Notes: generated by a model not told the origin, from the sequence alone. A stretch of DNA of 37,201 nucleotides from Amycolatopsis sp. CA-128772 (GCF_002904295.1 NZ_PPHG01000059.1:1-37201), one strand, 5' to 3'; counted from the stretch's first letter, positions 16,601 to 23,584 are shown. Numbers and translations are program-made.

Positions 16601-16741
16601 GGTGGTGTAGCGCAGGGCGAGCGCCGGCGCGCTGCCGCCGGGACCGGGCGGCAGGTCGAGTGGCACCGTGAAGCGGCCGCCGCCGGTCGCCGGGTCCGGC
16701 GTGAAGGCGGCGTCCTGCGTGCTCGTCCGGAGCACAAGCAT
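13661..16741 (-). CDS. SpvB/TcB-like YD-repeat (Rhs-family) protein, short C-terminus
   Basis: 1026 residues from the ATG at 16741 (GGGGAG about 5 bases upstream). About 1-330: SpvB/TcaC-type N-terminal region that begins directly with TPDPATGGGRFTVPLDLPPG and GPFGGGFAVPLP. About 480-1020: YD/Rhs repeats (YDPLGRPETV-like phrases: THDPLGRPE, FHYDALGRPL, FGYDALGQVTEKRW, YGYDHTGRRVR). There is no signal peptide. The protein stops at FDPDGRVALVTDERGAVVSGEAG, where Rhs proteins usually continue into the hyperconserved core and then a variable toxin; no toxin is encoded. It could be a chaperone-like shell (TcB-type), a truncated toxin, or a structural protein. It diverges from the S8 protease operon with a 198-bp gap. 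Confidence 0.8.
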   Translation of the reverse strand: MLVLRTSTQDAAFTPDPATGGGRFTVPLDLPPGPGGSAPALALRYTTGAPNGPFGGGFAVPLPHVGLADGQARSRTAGRLVRWGDGYLLTTRSGLRHFLGPGEGSAWYLDRTEDPFGTAATFGWAHHSGQAYLTRVSYGPYEVEFSYESRPDVLRWGRGGTLVTTALRCARIDLRVPDGTRPLVRRWTLGYDADDVTGASLLTSVALSGFDTQGAETAAPLLRLAYATVEAAPPRRVQLAARAHSGTGVSLLDAVPYHSLEDLPRTGRLCEVDNGIGLRTAVEYAVAASVPVVRRVSRRDSATGHEGVTEFEYHDGRYPVFGRVVQDELGDEYAPTLRTVRWFGDDGLPDREETYGLDGSPAAGRPYRRVEHLRRPQWTRSVTTEFERRATPVSVTTTETAFDAAGNPTREVETTERPGRPAVVRDRRTTYASDPERRFTSLPARVREVDGSGKVRADTLFRYDEEPDGRIGSHGFLTAREELVLTDALVADVHGRVPPDFRRHGYHRRPGEEGWWATTFHGRFATVTGLRTTTTDPLGHTREVRYSADQCFPEVATDPLGNVTVTRHDVRTGRVCEVTDPAGAVTTVTHDPLGRPETVVRPGDSADLPTVRYRYDHGGPVRVTTEQRAVSGEAEVLVTAELRDGAGRLLERRHAELLGDVVDERHEYCARGLVCRTSRGFRDGEPPAPADVFHYDALGRPLTEQPRESDPEGGYDLLGRELRGADGVVHVRDAAGHEAETRTVGGHTVYRVHDAADRVVAVLVDDPGGTPVTKFTHHDGGRPVPPEAGPHSCGRLVRAADESGVTLFGYDALGQVTEKRWRPAHVAVEYRLDVVRRADGRLSEVTYPDAGDGRLTVHHQYDEVGRLVSVPGFVDAIQYDLRGHRTAVHYANGVSEHFTPGHVVTGPRGLRHDVTPGVPEEPLAGSEIRDAFGRLRGVHGDGVNALYGYDHTGRRVRTLVTTGTHIHEVLTPDELYAVEDGELVIVVADAVWQYADGRRRYRHFDPDGRVALVTDERGAVVSGEAG

Positions 16742-16939
16742 GTGATCTCCCCGCGTGGATTCGTGACGTCCGGAGGGCCAAGTGGGTGAGCCGGGGGCGC
16801 CAGATACGTCTTCACCCGTTTGCCGTCGCTGTTATGCATTCGTGATGTCCGTGTCGTATCCCAGTGGCGGCCCACGGGTCTTTCCCGGGTGCCGGCGGTG
16901 ATCAATGGCGGGGGCAGAGGCAGCAGGAGGGTGGACCCG
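16742..16939. promoter_or_regulatory. Divergent promoter region with repeated ATTCGTGAYGTCCG
   Basis: The 14-mers ATTCGTGACGTCCG (16759-16772) and ATTCGTGATGTCCG (16838-16851) differ at one base and are 79 bases apart in the same orientation. The region must drive the Rhs-like gene (minus) and the S8-sigma-CHAT operon (plus). The repeats are candidate regulator or sigma recognition sites. A GGAGGG ribosome-binding site sits about 9 bases before the ATG at 16940. No convincing -35/-10 pair for the vegetative sigma factor is visible. Confidence 0.4.
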
Positions 16940-18568
16940 ATGGTCGTCAGGTTCGTGCGGGACGAGACCGCGGAAACAGCGACGGAGGACGCGAGCACGC
17001 TCAACGAGCTCCCGGCCCCGCCGAGGCAGTTGCTCGACCGGCACGGCGCCCGCGTGCTGGACCCGGCCACGGCCGTCGTCGCGGCCGGGCTGCCGGCCCC
17101 GCGCACGACGGTGTACCGGCCGGGCGTGTTCCTCCTGCCGCAGCGGTACCTGCGCGACCCGGAGACGCTGTCGGCGATCAACCGCGTGCTCGCCCGGATC
17201 GGCCTGTACGCGGCCCCGGCCGACCGCGGCGGGGACAGCAAGGAGTTCGCCCGCGCCCGGCAGCTCGACGACTTGCCGGTCCGCGCCCTGCTGCACGTGC
17301 GCGAGGACGCCGACCCGGTCGTCGTCGACTGCTGGAAGGCGCTGCAGCTGCTGCGGTCGGCGGCCGCGGGGCAGCAGCCGGAGCTGGACCCGGAGATCGT
17401 CCGCGAGATGTCGGTCGAGCACCTGCTGTTCACGACGCCGGTGTTCGGCGGGGTGCCGTGGGAGACCAGCGGCCTCGGCGGCACGCCCTGGGAGACCAGC
17501 GGGTTCGGCGCGGGCAGCTCCTACGGACGCACCCACGGCGCCAACCGGATCCCGGTGGCGCTGTCCGCGGCGCCGCCGTACCGCAGCGAAAAGCCCGCCC
17601 ACCGCCGTCCGGTGATCGCGGTGCTCGACACCGGCATCGGCCCGCACCCGTGGTTCGGGCTGCCCGACCGCTCGGGCCCGCCCGCCGCCGGCTCCGGGCT
17701 CGCCGTCGCCCCGGACATCCAGGCCGCGATCCTGCAGGCCGAGCTCGGCTCCGGCACGGTGCCCACCCAGCTGCTCGACGGTTATTGGGACGCGCCGTCG
17801 ACCGGCCAGCCCCTGATCGGCGACGTCGACACCGACACCGGGCACGGCACGTTCATCGCCGGCATCATCCGGCAGGCCTGCCCGGAGGCCGACACGCTGG
17901 CCATCCGGGTCGTGCACAGCGACGGCGTCGCCTACGAGGCCGACGTGCTGCTCGCGCTGCACCTGCTCGCCGACCGCGTCCGGAACGCGCAGGCGAACAA
18001 CCGCCCGCAGGACCTGGTGGACATCGTCTCGATCTCGATGGGCTACTACGTCGAGGACCCGGCGGACATCGCCTTCACCGGCCAGTTCGGCTCGGCGATC
18101 GCGGAGCTGCTCGGCCTCGGCGTGCTCGTCGTCGCGGCCGCGGGCAACGACGCCACCACGCGCCGGTTCTACCCGGCGGCCTTCGCCGACCAGCCGCTCG
18201 GGCCCGGCTGCGGCCCGCAGGTGATCAGCGTCGGCGCGCTCAACCCCGACGTCGCCGCGAGCAAGGCGCTGTTCTCCAACGAAGGCCCGTGGGTGCGCTG
18301 CTGGGCGACCGGCGCCGGCGTCGTCAGCACGTACCCGACCGACGTCCGCGGCACCGCGGCCGCCGACCACGAGGTGCCCGGTTTCGGCCGCAACTCCTTT
18401 GACCCCGACGACTACAGCGCCGGCTTCGCGGTCTGGGACGGCACGTCCTTCGCCGCGCCGCTCGCCGCGGCCGAGCTCGGCAAGGCGCTGCTGCAGTCCG
18501 GGGACCTCGCCACGGTCGACCGCGAAACCGTCGTCAAGCGGGCCTGGACCGCGCTGGGCTCGCTGTGA
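16940..18568 (+). CDS. Cytosolic subtilisin-like (S8) serine protease with tandem PWETSG motif
   Basis: 542 residues from the ATG at 16940, chosen for the GGAGGG site upstream. There is no signal peptide or membrane segment, so it is probably intracellular. Residues 1-165 form an uncharacterised N-terminal domain (PGVFLLPQRYLRDPETLSAI; VRALLHVREDADPVVVDCWK). Residues about 170-190 hold a tandem 10-residue repeat, GG(V/T)PWETSG(L/F), with PWETSG at 173-178 and 183-188. The S8 domain follows: Asp230 in VIAVLDTGIG, His302 in TGHGTFIAG, Ser503 in GTSFAAP; an Asn in AAAGND fits the oxyanion position. The catalytic triad is complete. It is the first gene of an operon with overlapping stops and starts (GTGA at 18565). 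It probably processes a protein within the sigma/CHAT circuit or is itself activated by cleavage near the repeats; this is inference. Confidence 0.88.
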   Translation: MVVRFVRDETAETATEDASTLNELPAPPRQLLDRHGARVLDPATAVVAAGLPAPRTTVYRPGVFLLPQRYLRDPETLSAINRVLARIGLYAAPADRGGDSKEFARARQLDDLPVRALLHVREDADPVVVDCWKALQLLRSAAAGQQPELDPEIVREMSVEHLLFTTPVFGGVPWETSGLGGTPWETSGFGAGSSYGRTHGANRIPVALSAAPPYRSEKPAHRRPVIAVLDTGIGPHPWFGLPDRSGPPAAGSGLAVAPDIQAAILQAELGSGTVPTQLLDGYWDAPSTGQPLIGDVDTDTGHGTFIAGIIRQACPEADTLAIRVVHSDGVAYEADVLLALHLLADRVRNAQANNRPQDLVDIVSISMGYYVEDPADIAFTGQFGSAIAELLGLGVLVVAAAGNDATTRRFYPAAFADQPLGPGCGPQVISVGALNPDVAASKALFSNEGPWVRCWATGAGVVSTYPTDVRGTAAADHEVPGFGRNSFDPDDYSAGFAVWDGTSFAAPLAAAELGKALLQSGDLATVDRETVVKRAWTALGSL

Positions 18569-19140
18569 ACGTGGCCAAGACCGACCACGGCCGGGTGGCG
18601 GCCCTGTTCGGCGCCGCGCGGGAGGGCGACCGCGCGGCGCTGGACGAGCTGGTCGCCCTGCTCACGCCGCTGCTCTGGCAGGTGGCGCGTGACCAGGGCC
18701 TCGACGCCGACCAGGCGGGTGACGTCGTGCAGACGGCGTGGCTGCGGCTGCTCGGCTCGTTCGCGGAGATCCGCACGCCGGTCGCGCTGACCGGCTGGCT
18801 GATCACCGTCACCAAGCGGGAGGCCTGGCGCACGGGGGAACGCCGCCAGGTCGAACGGCCGCTGCCGGAGCTCCCGGAGCGGCTGACCGAAGCATCGCCG
18901 GCACCCGAGGAGGGGGTGCTGCGCGACGACCAGCGCGCGCGGTTGTGGCGCGCGGTCGACAACCTGCCCGAACGCTGCCGCAGCCTGCTGCGGATCGTGG
19001 CGTTCGTGCACCGGCCGGACTACGCCGAAGTCGGCGCCCGGCTGGGTATGCCGAGGGGGAGTATCGGCCCGACCAGGGGACGCTGCCTCGCGCGCCTGCG
19101 CGAGCAGCTACTCGCCAACGGCGAAGGAGATTGGCTGTGA
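18565..19140 (+). CDS. ECF-type sigma-70 factor of the protease operon
   Basis: 191 residues, GTG at 18565 overlapping the protease stop (GTGA); a second GTG at 18571 is possible. Sigma-2: AAREGDRAALDELVALLTPL ... ADQAGDVVQTAWLRLL ... GWLITVTKREAWR (about 10-95). Sigma-4: LWRAVDNLPERCRSLLRIVA ... DYAEVGARLGMPRGSIGPTR (about 125-185). Length and layout match a minimal ECF factor with no extra C-terminal domain. The downstream gene overlaps by 4 bases, which fixes translational coupling. In this position the next gene would normally encode an anti-sigma factor. Its target promoters are unknown; the ATTCGTGAYGTCCG repeats upstream of the operon are one candidate. Confidence 0.88.
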   Translation: MNVAKTDHGRVAALFGAAREGDRAALDELVALLTPLLWQVARDQGLDADQAGDVVQTAWLRLLGSFAEIRTPVALTGWLITVTKREAWRTGERRQVERPLPELPERLTEASPAPEEGVLRDDQRARLWRAVDNLPERCRSLLRIVAFVHRPDYAEVGARLGMPRGSIGPTRGRCLARLREQLLANGEGDWL

Positions 19141-19622
19141 CCACCGTCGAACCACCAGGCGCCGACGAGCCCTTGGACGAGCTCGACTTCCGGCTGCTGG
19201 CCGGCGTGCGCGAGCTGTGGGAAGACGCTGACCCGATGCCCGCCACGCTGGTGGACCAGATCCGGTTCGCGATCCAGCTGGAGGACGTCGACCTGGAAGT
19301 GATGCGCATCCGCGAGCAGGAGGCGCTCGCGGTCACCCGCAGCGCCGCCGAGCAGGGCCGCCTCATCACGTTCGACAGCGAAAGCTTGACGATCATGGTG
19401 AACGTGAGCCCGGAGCCGGGCGCAACGATCCGCCTGGACGGCTGGCTCACCCCACCGGCCGAGCACCCGATCGAGGTCCGCACCGCGAACGGCCCCCTGA
19501 CGACGACCTCGGACGAGGAGGGCCGCTTCGCGGTGAGCGGCGTACCGCACGGGATGGTGCAGGTCCTCGTGCGGACGCTCGGCCGGACGAGGACGGTGAG
19601 CACACCGGCCATCGAACTGTAA
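19137..19622 (+). CDS. Small two-part protein after the sigma gene; candidate sigma inhibitor
   Basis: 161 residues, GTG at 19137 overlapping the sigma stop (GTGA). Residues about 10-80 are helical and acidic (LDELDFRLLAGVRELWEDAD; TLVDQIRFAIQLEDVDLEVM). Residues about 85-161 are beta-rich, with a transthyretin/carboxypeptidase-regulatory-like pattern (TTSDEEGRFAVSGVPHGMVQ). There is no His-x3-Cys-x2-Cys zinc motif, signal peptide or membrane helix, so it is not a classical membrane anti-sigma. The helical N-terminus and the position argue for sigma binding in the cytosol; the beta domain may be a sensor or protease-recognition part. No named family recognised. Confidence 0.75.
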   Translation: MTTVEPPGADEPLDELDFRLLAGVRELWEDADPMPATLVDQIRFAIQLEDVDLEVMRIREQEALAVTRSAAEQGRLITFDSESLTIMVNVSPEPGATIRLDGWLTPPAEHPIEVRTANGPLTTTSDEEGRFAVSGVPHGMVQVLVRTLGRTRTVSTPAIEL

Positions 19623-19639
19623 GTTCCGAAGCTGCCTGG

Positions 19640-19663
19640 TACCTCTGACCCGGAGGTACTATC
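19640..19663 (+). promoter_or_regulatory. Inverted repeat overlapping a -10 box before the CHAT gene
   Basis: GTACCTC (19640-19646), 7 bases, GAGGTAC (19654-19660), overlapping TACTAT (19658-19663), a good TANNNT -10 box. It lies in the only real gap (74 bp) of the operon, 34-57 bases before the CHAT start. It suggests that the CHAT gene can also be transcribed on its own and be repressed there. Confidence 0.45.
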
Positions 19664-19696
19664 CGGGGCGTTCTTCCCCGGCCGAAAGGGCAGCCT

Positions 19697-22243
19697 GTGG
19701 TCGCGTCCCCGAAGGTCGAAGACCGGGTCCGCGAGCTGCACCGGCGTGCGGTCGCGGCGACCAACGACGGCCAGCCGGTCGTCGGCGGCCGGCTGATCCG
19801 CTCGGCCGCGCGGCTGCTCGGCCTGCCCGCGACGGAACCGCCGCCGGAGTGGCCCGCCTGGCCGGACCTCGCCACGCGCGTCCTCGGCACGTACGCGGCC
19901 GTCGAAACCGCGCTGGGCAACAGCGCCCGCGGGCTTGCCCTGCTCGATGCGGCCGACGTGCTCGTCTCCGACGCCGGGCGCGGGATCCTGCGCCAGCAAC
20001 GCGGGCTCGTGCTCATCCTGATCGGCCGGATGGACGAGGCGCTGACCTGCTTCGACGAGGCCATCCCGCTGCTGCGGCAGGCCGGCGAGTTCGTCGTGCT
20101 CGCCCGGACGCTGCTCAACCGCGCCATGCTGCACCAGTACGCCGGCCGCGTGCGGCTCGCGCTCGCCGATCTCGACCAGTGCGAGCAGATCGGGGCCGGG
20201 CAACGCGAAGAAGACGGCCTGGCGCGGATCTTCGCCAAGGCCGCGCACGGCCGCGGCCAGGCGCGGGTGCTCACCGGTGACATCCCGGGCGCCCTGCGGG
20301 ACTTCGACGCGGCGAGCGGGTTCTACGCCGAACAGAGCGTCGGGATGCTGCCGGTGCTGGCCGTCGACAAGGCGCGGGCGCTGCTCGCCGCCGGGCTGCC
20401 GCACGAGGCCGCCGCCGAACTGGACGCGGCGCTGGAGCAGTTCCCGCGGCTGCGGATGAACCAGGAGCACGCCGAAGCCGAACTGACCCGGGCGCTGGCC
20501 GCGCTGGCGAGCGGTGACCCGGCCGCCGCGCGTAGCTGGGCCGGCCGGGCCGAACGCCGGTTTCGCCGCCGGGGCAACGAAACCTGGGCGGCGGTGGCGC
20601 AGCTGACCGTGCTGCGCGCGGACTTCGCGGCCGGGCGGCGGATCGCCCGCGTCGGCGCGGAGGCGACCGCGCTCGCCGGCCGGCTCACCGGCCTGGGCCT
20701 GCGCAACGACGCGGAAATCGCCGCGCTGCTGGCCGCCAGGGCCCGGATCGCGCTCGGTGACCTCGACGGTGCCCGCGCCGGGATCGCCCTGCGCGACCGC
20801 CGGACCGCGCCGCTGGAAAACCGCCTCGTGCGACGGCTCGCGCTGGCCGAACTCGGTGCCGCGAGCGGCCACCGGCGGGTGACCTTCGCCAACGCGCGGG
20901 CCGGGCTCGCGCAGCTGCAGCGGCACCGCAGCCGGTTCGGCAGCGTCGACCTGCAGACCGGGACGACGTCACTGGGCAAGGAACTCGCCGACGCCGGTCT
21001 CGCCGCCGCGCTCGCCCAGCGCTCGCCCGGCGTGGTGTTCCGCTGGCTCGACCGGTCGCGCGCGCAGGCGTTCCGGTTCCGGCCGGTGCGCCCGCCGGCG
21101 CACCCCGAGACCGTCGACGCCGTCGCCGAGCTGCGCTTCCTCTCGATGCAGATCCGCGCGGGCGAGCTGTCCGGGAAGCCGGACACCCAGGCCGTGAAGC
21201 GCTGTGCCGCGCTGGAACGGGAAATCCGCGCCAAGGGCTGGCAGGCCGAAGGCGTGGACGTCGAGCACTCGGAAGCGAAGCTGCGCGAGGTCGGCGACGA
21301 GCTCGCCGCGACCGGCAGCGCGATGGTCTGCTTCCTCGCCGACCGCGGCGCGTTGTGCGCGCAGGTCATCGCGAACCACCGGGTGGCGCTGATCGAGCTC
21401 GGCCCGGCGCCGGCCGTCGCCGAGCCGGTCGCGCGGCTCCACAGCGACCTCGACGCGTTGTGCGGGCGCCAGCTGCCGCCGCAGCTGGACCAGGTCATCC
21501 GCCGGTCGGTGCGGACGCAGGTGACCGCGCTGGACGGAATCCTGCTGGCCCCGCTGGCTCCCCGGCTCGGCGACCTCGACGTCGTCGTGGTGCCGACCGG
21601 CGCCCTTTCGGCGATCCCGTGGGGGCTGCTGCCGACGTTGCGCGGCCGCCCGGTGACGGTCACGCCGTCGTCGTCGGCCTGGCTCGACGCGGGCCACCGG
21701 GCCGGCCGGGCGACCGGGGCGCCGCTGCTCGTCGCGGGCTCCGATCTGACCCACGCCGACGCGGAGGTCGCCCGGCTGGCGTCGCTGTACCCGGACGCCG
21801 AGGTGCTGACCGGCCCGGACGCCACGGTCGCGGCCACGCTCAAGGCGTTCGACGGCTGCCGCCTGGCCCACTTCGCCGCGCACGGCCACCACGAGCGGGA
21901 AAACGTGCTGTTCTCCCGGCTCAACCTGGCCGACGGGCCGCTGATGGCCTACGACGTCCAGCAGCTCGCGACGGCGCCGGAGCAGGTGGTGCTGTCCTCG
22001 TGCGACGTCGGCCAGACGGTGGTCCGCGCGGGCGACGAGGTCCTCGGGTTCACCGCGGCGCTGCTCTACGGCGGCAGCCGCACGGTGGTTTCGAGCGTGG
22101 CGCGGGTCGACGACCGGACCGCGGGCGGCGTGATGCTGGCGTTCCACAAGGCGCTGTCGGTGGGCACGCCCCCGGCGCGCGCTCTCGCCGACGCGGCGCA
22201 GGCCGAACCGCTGATGCCGTTCGTCTGCTTCGGCCGCAGCTGA
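19697..22243 (+). CDS. TPR-CHAT caspase-like protease
   Basis: 848 residues, GTG at 19697 with GAAAGGG about 8 bases upstream. Residues about 25-460 are alpha-helical TPR-like repeats (GLVLILIGRMDEALTCFDEA; ARTLLNRAMLHQYAGRVRLA; KARALLAAGLPHEAAAELDA). Residues about 540-848 form a CHAT domain, a caspase-clan cysteine protease. The His-Cys dyad is visible: His729 in AHFAAHGHH and Cys769 in VVLSSCDVG. The segment VVVPTGALSAIPWGLLPTL is also typical of CHAT. No signal peptide, so it is cytosolic. TPR-CHAT proteins act in cell-death and defence systems (for example Csx29 of type III-E CRISPR, and caspase-like activators of bacterial gasdermins). Here it is the last gene of an S8-sigma-small protein operon, so its substrate is probably one of those products. 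The trigger is unknown. Confidence 0.9.
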   Translation: MVASPKVEDRVRELHRRAVAATNDGQPVVGGRLIRSAARLLGLPATEPPPEWPAWPDLATRVLGTYAAVETALGNSARGLALLDAADVLVSDAGRGILRQQRGLVLILIGRMDEALTCFDEAIPLLRQAGEFVVLARTLLNRAMLHQYAGRVRLALADLDQCEQIGAGQREEDGLARIFAKAAHGRGQARVLTGDIPGALRDFDAASGFYAEQSVGMLPVLAVDKARALLAAGLPHEAAAELDAALEQFPRLRMNQEHAEAELTRALAALASGDPAAARSWAGRAERRFRRRGNETWAAVAQLTVLRADFAAGRRIARVGAEATALAGRLTGLGLRNDAEIAALLAARARIALGDLDGARAGIALRDRRTAPLENRLVRRLALAELGAASGHRRVTFANARAGLAQLQRHRSRFGSVDLQTGTTSLGKELADAGLAAALAQRSPGVVFRWLDRSRAQAFRFRPVRPPAHPETVDAVAELRFLSMQIRAGELSGKPDTQAVKRCAALEREIRAKGWQAEGVDVEHSEAKLREVGDELAATGSAMVCFLADRGALCAQVIANHRVALIELGPAPAVAEPVARLHSDLDALCGRQLPPQLDQVIRRSVRTQVTALDGILLAPLAPRLGDLDVVVVPTGALSAIPWGLLPTLRGRPVTVTPSSSAWLDAGHRAGRATGAPLLVAGSDLTHADAEVARLASLYPDAEVLTGPDATVAATLKAFDGCRLAHFAAHGHHERENVLFSRLNLADGPLMAYDVQQLATAPEQVVLSSCDVGQTVVRAGDEVLGFTAALLYGGSRTVVSSVARVDDRTAGGVMLAFHKALSVGTPPARALADAAQAEPLMPFVCFGRS

Positions 22244-22374
22244 CTCCCTTTCCGACGTCCGGCGGTCCTGCGGGTTGCTTTGTGGTGATCGATCGCATCC
22301 CGGCGCATCCCCACCGGGCTGGTGGGCATCCTTCCCGGTGAGTCCAGTCGATCACGGAACACGGGAGGATGACC

Positions 22375-22863
22375 ATGAACCGCACTGGTACCGCGTTGAT
22401 CACCGGGGGGCTGCTGGCCGGCGGGCTGGTCCTGGCCGGCGGGACGGCCAACGCCATGCCGAGCGATCACCCCTGCGCGGCTTCGGACGTTCGGGTGACC
22501 GTTGCGCCGGACCCGTCCAACGCGGCCGGGCACGAGGCTTACGTGCTCACCTACACCGCGGCTTCGCCGTCCACGAACTGCAAGCTCGAGGGCGCGCCCA
22601 CGGCGGTGTCCTTCCTGGCCGGCGGGCAGCGGCTGCCGGTCACCGCGACGCCGGACGGCAGCGAGGCGCTGCCGGTGAACCTGCGCGAGGGCCACCCGGC
22701 GGTGTCCCGGATCGTGCAGCGCTCGGCCGCCGCGCCGGCCACGCCGGACTTCGTCACGTTCGACCTGCCGACCGGCCCGTACGGCCAGCCGGTGAGCGTC
22801 GCGTGGCCCGCGGGGGCGCCGCTGAAGGGCCGCACCGTCGTCGTCACGCCGGTCGGCAACTGA
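22375..22863 (+). CDS. Secreted DUF4232-type protein
   Basis: 162 residues from the ATG at 22375. Another in-frame ATG at 22369 directly abuts the GGGAGG site and is less likely. Signal peptide at about 1-29 (ALITGGLLAGGLVLAGGTAN, cleavage near ANAMP). The mature part has one cysteine pair (HPCAASD ... TNCKLEG) and a beta-sandwich pattern ending in VSVAWPAGAPLKGRTVVVTP, as in DUF4232 proteins common in actinomycetes. Function of the family is unknown. It is followed 20 bp later by a lipoprotein of the same type, probably one operon. The 131-bp gap after the CHAT gene contains only a small hairpin (CCCACC-n5-GGTGGG, 22310-22326). Confidence 0.75.
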   Translation: MNRTGTALITGGLLAGGLVLAGGTANAMPSDHPCAASDVRVTVAPDPSNAAGHEAYVLTYTAASPSTNCKLEGAPTAVSFLAGGQRLPVTATPDGSEALPVNLREGHPAVSRIVQRSAAAPATPDFVTFDLPTGPYGQPVSVAWPAGAPLKGRTVVVTPVGN

Positions 22864-22883
22864 ACTCCGGGAGGGGAAGCCAC

Positions 22884-23456
22884 GTGAAGCGGATCTTGCT
22901 CGGGCTCGGCACGGCGGCGGGGGCGTTCGCGCTGGCCGCGTGCGGCACGTCGGCCGCGGCGACGCCGGCCGGGGGCGGCGCACCCGTGGGCGGCGGGGTC
23001 GCCGGAGCTTCGACGGCCACGCCGCGCTGCACCACGGCGGACCTGGCCGCCTCGCTGGGCAAGCCGGTCCAGAAGAGCGACGCGCCGGGGCAGTTCGACG
23101 TGCCCCTGACCTACCGGAACGTCTCGGACCACACGTGCGCCCTGCACGGCGTGCCGGGCGTCGACCTGACCGGCCCGGACGACCCGGCGTTCGGCCCGGT
23201 CTACCACCTGCCGCGCATCGACAACGGCGTCCAGGCCAACGAGGTGACCCCCGGGACGACGGCCTCGGCGACCGTTACGGTGCTGACCCCGGCGGAGGGC
23301 GGCGCGTCCTGGACGCCGGGGAAGCTGGTCACCATCCCACCGGCCCAGACCCGGCCGCTGACCGTCGAGTGGCCCTCCGACCTGCCGGTTCTCCGTCAGG
23401 ACGCGGCGACCCACCCGGGCACGTACGTCAACGGCATCTTGGCCGATCCGGCCTAG
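22884..23456 (+). CDS. DUF4232-family lipoprotein
   Basis: 190 residues from the GTG at 22884 (GGGAGGGG about 7 bases upstream). The lipobox LAAC at residues 17-20 predicts lipid anchoring after cleavage. A Gly/Ala-rich linker follows to about residue 48, then the DUF4232 domain: CTTADLAASLGKPVQKSDA ... VPLTYRNVSDHTCALHGVPG, with two conserved cysteines and the typical 'NxSxxxCxLxGxPG' phrase. Located on the outer face of the membrane. It forms a likely two-gene unit with the preceding paralogue. Followed by two strong hairpins. Biological role unknown. Confidence 0.82.
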   Translation: MKRILLGLGTAAGAFALAACGTSAAATPAGGGAPVGGGVAGASTATPRCTTADLAASLGKPVQKSDAPGQFDVPLTYRNVSDHTCALHGVPGVDLTGPDDPAFGPVYHLPRIDNGVQANEVTPGTTASATVTVLTPAEGGASWTPGKLVTIPPAQTRPLTVEWPSDLPVLRQDAATHPGTYVNGILADPA

Positions 23457-23458
23457 TC

Positions 23459-23478
23459 CTTCACTCGATCGAGTGAAG
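23459..23478. terminator. Palindromic hairpin after the DUF4232 genes
   Basis: CTTCACTCGATCGAGTGAAG is a perfect 20-base palindrome (8-bp arms, GATC loop) starting 3 bases after the TAG stop. Probable terminator. Confidence 0.7.
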
Positions 23479-23528
23479 CGTGGGGCCACGCGTCATTCCC
23501 GGCGTGGGGTTCCCTCTTCCTCGGTGCG

Positions 23529-23570
23529 GCGGTAACCGGCCGGCACGCCCCCCGACTGGCCGGTTACCGC
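23529..23570. terminator. Second hairpin, 13-bp stem
   Basis: GCGGTAACCGGCC (23529-23541) and GGCCGGTTACCGC (23558-23570) form a perfect stem with a 16-base loop. It lies between the DUF4232 pair and the convergent decayed gene, and probably ended transcription of both. Confidence 0.7.
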
Positions 23571-23584
23571 TGCGAGTTCCCTGC

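Noticed and set aside
13733..16789. Very long plus-strand frame opposite the Rhs-like gene
   Set aside because: Low-complexity Val/Arg/His translation; the opposite strand shows SpvB and YD repeats. Shadow.
16940..22243. Possible CRISPR locus because of the Craspase-like gene set
   Set aside because: No direct-repeat array, Cas7-11-like or other cas gene is visible anywhere in the window; only the protease/sigma parts resemble that system.
22310..22326. CCCACC-n5-GGTGGG hairpin between the CHAT and DUF4232 genes
   Set aside because: Too short and too far (67 bases) behind the CHAT stop to be called a terminator with confidence; noted in the DUF4232 entry only.
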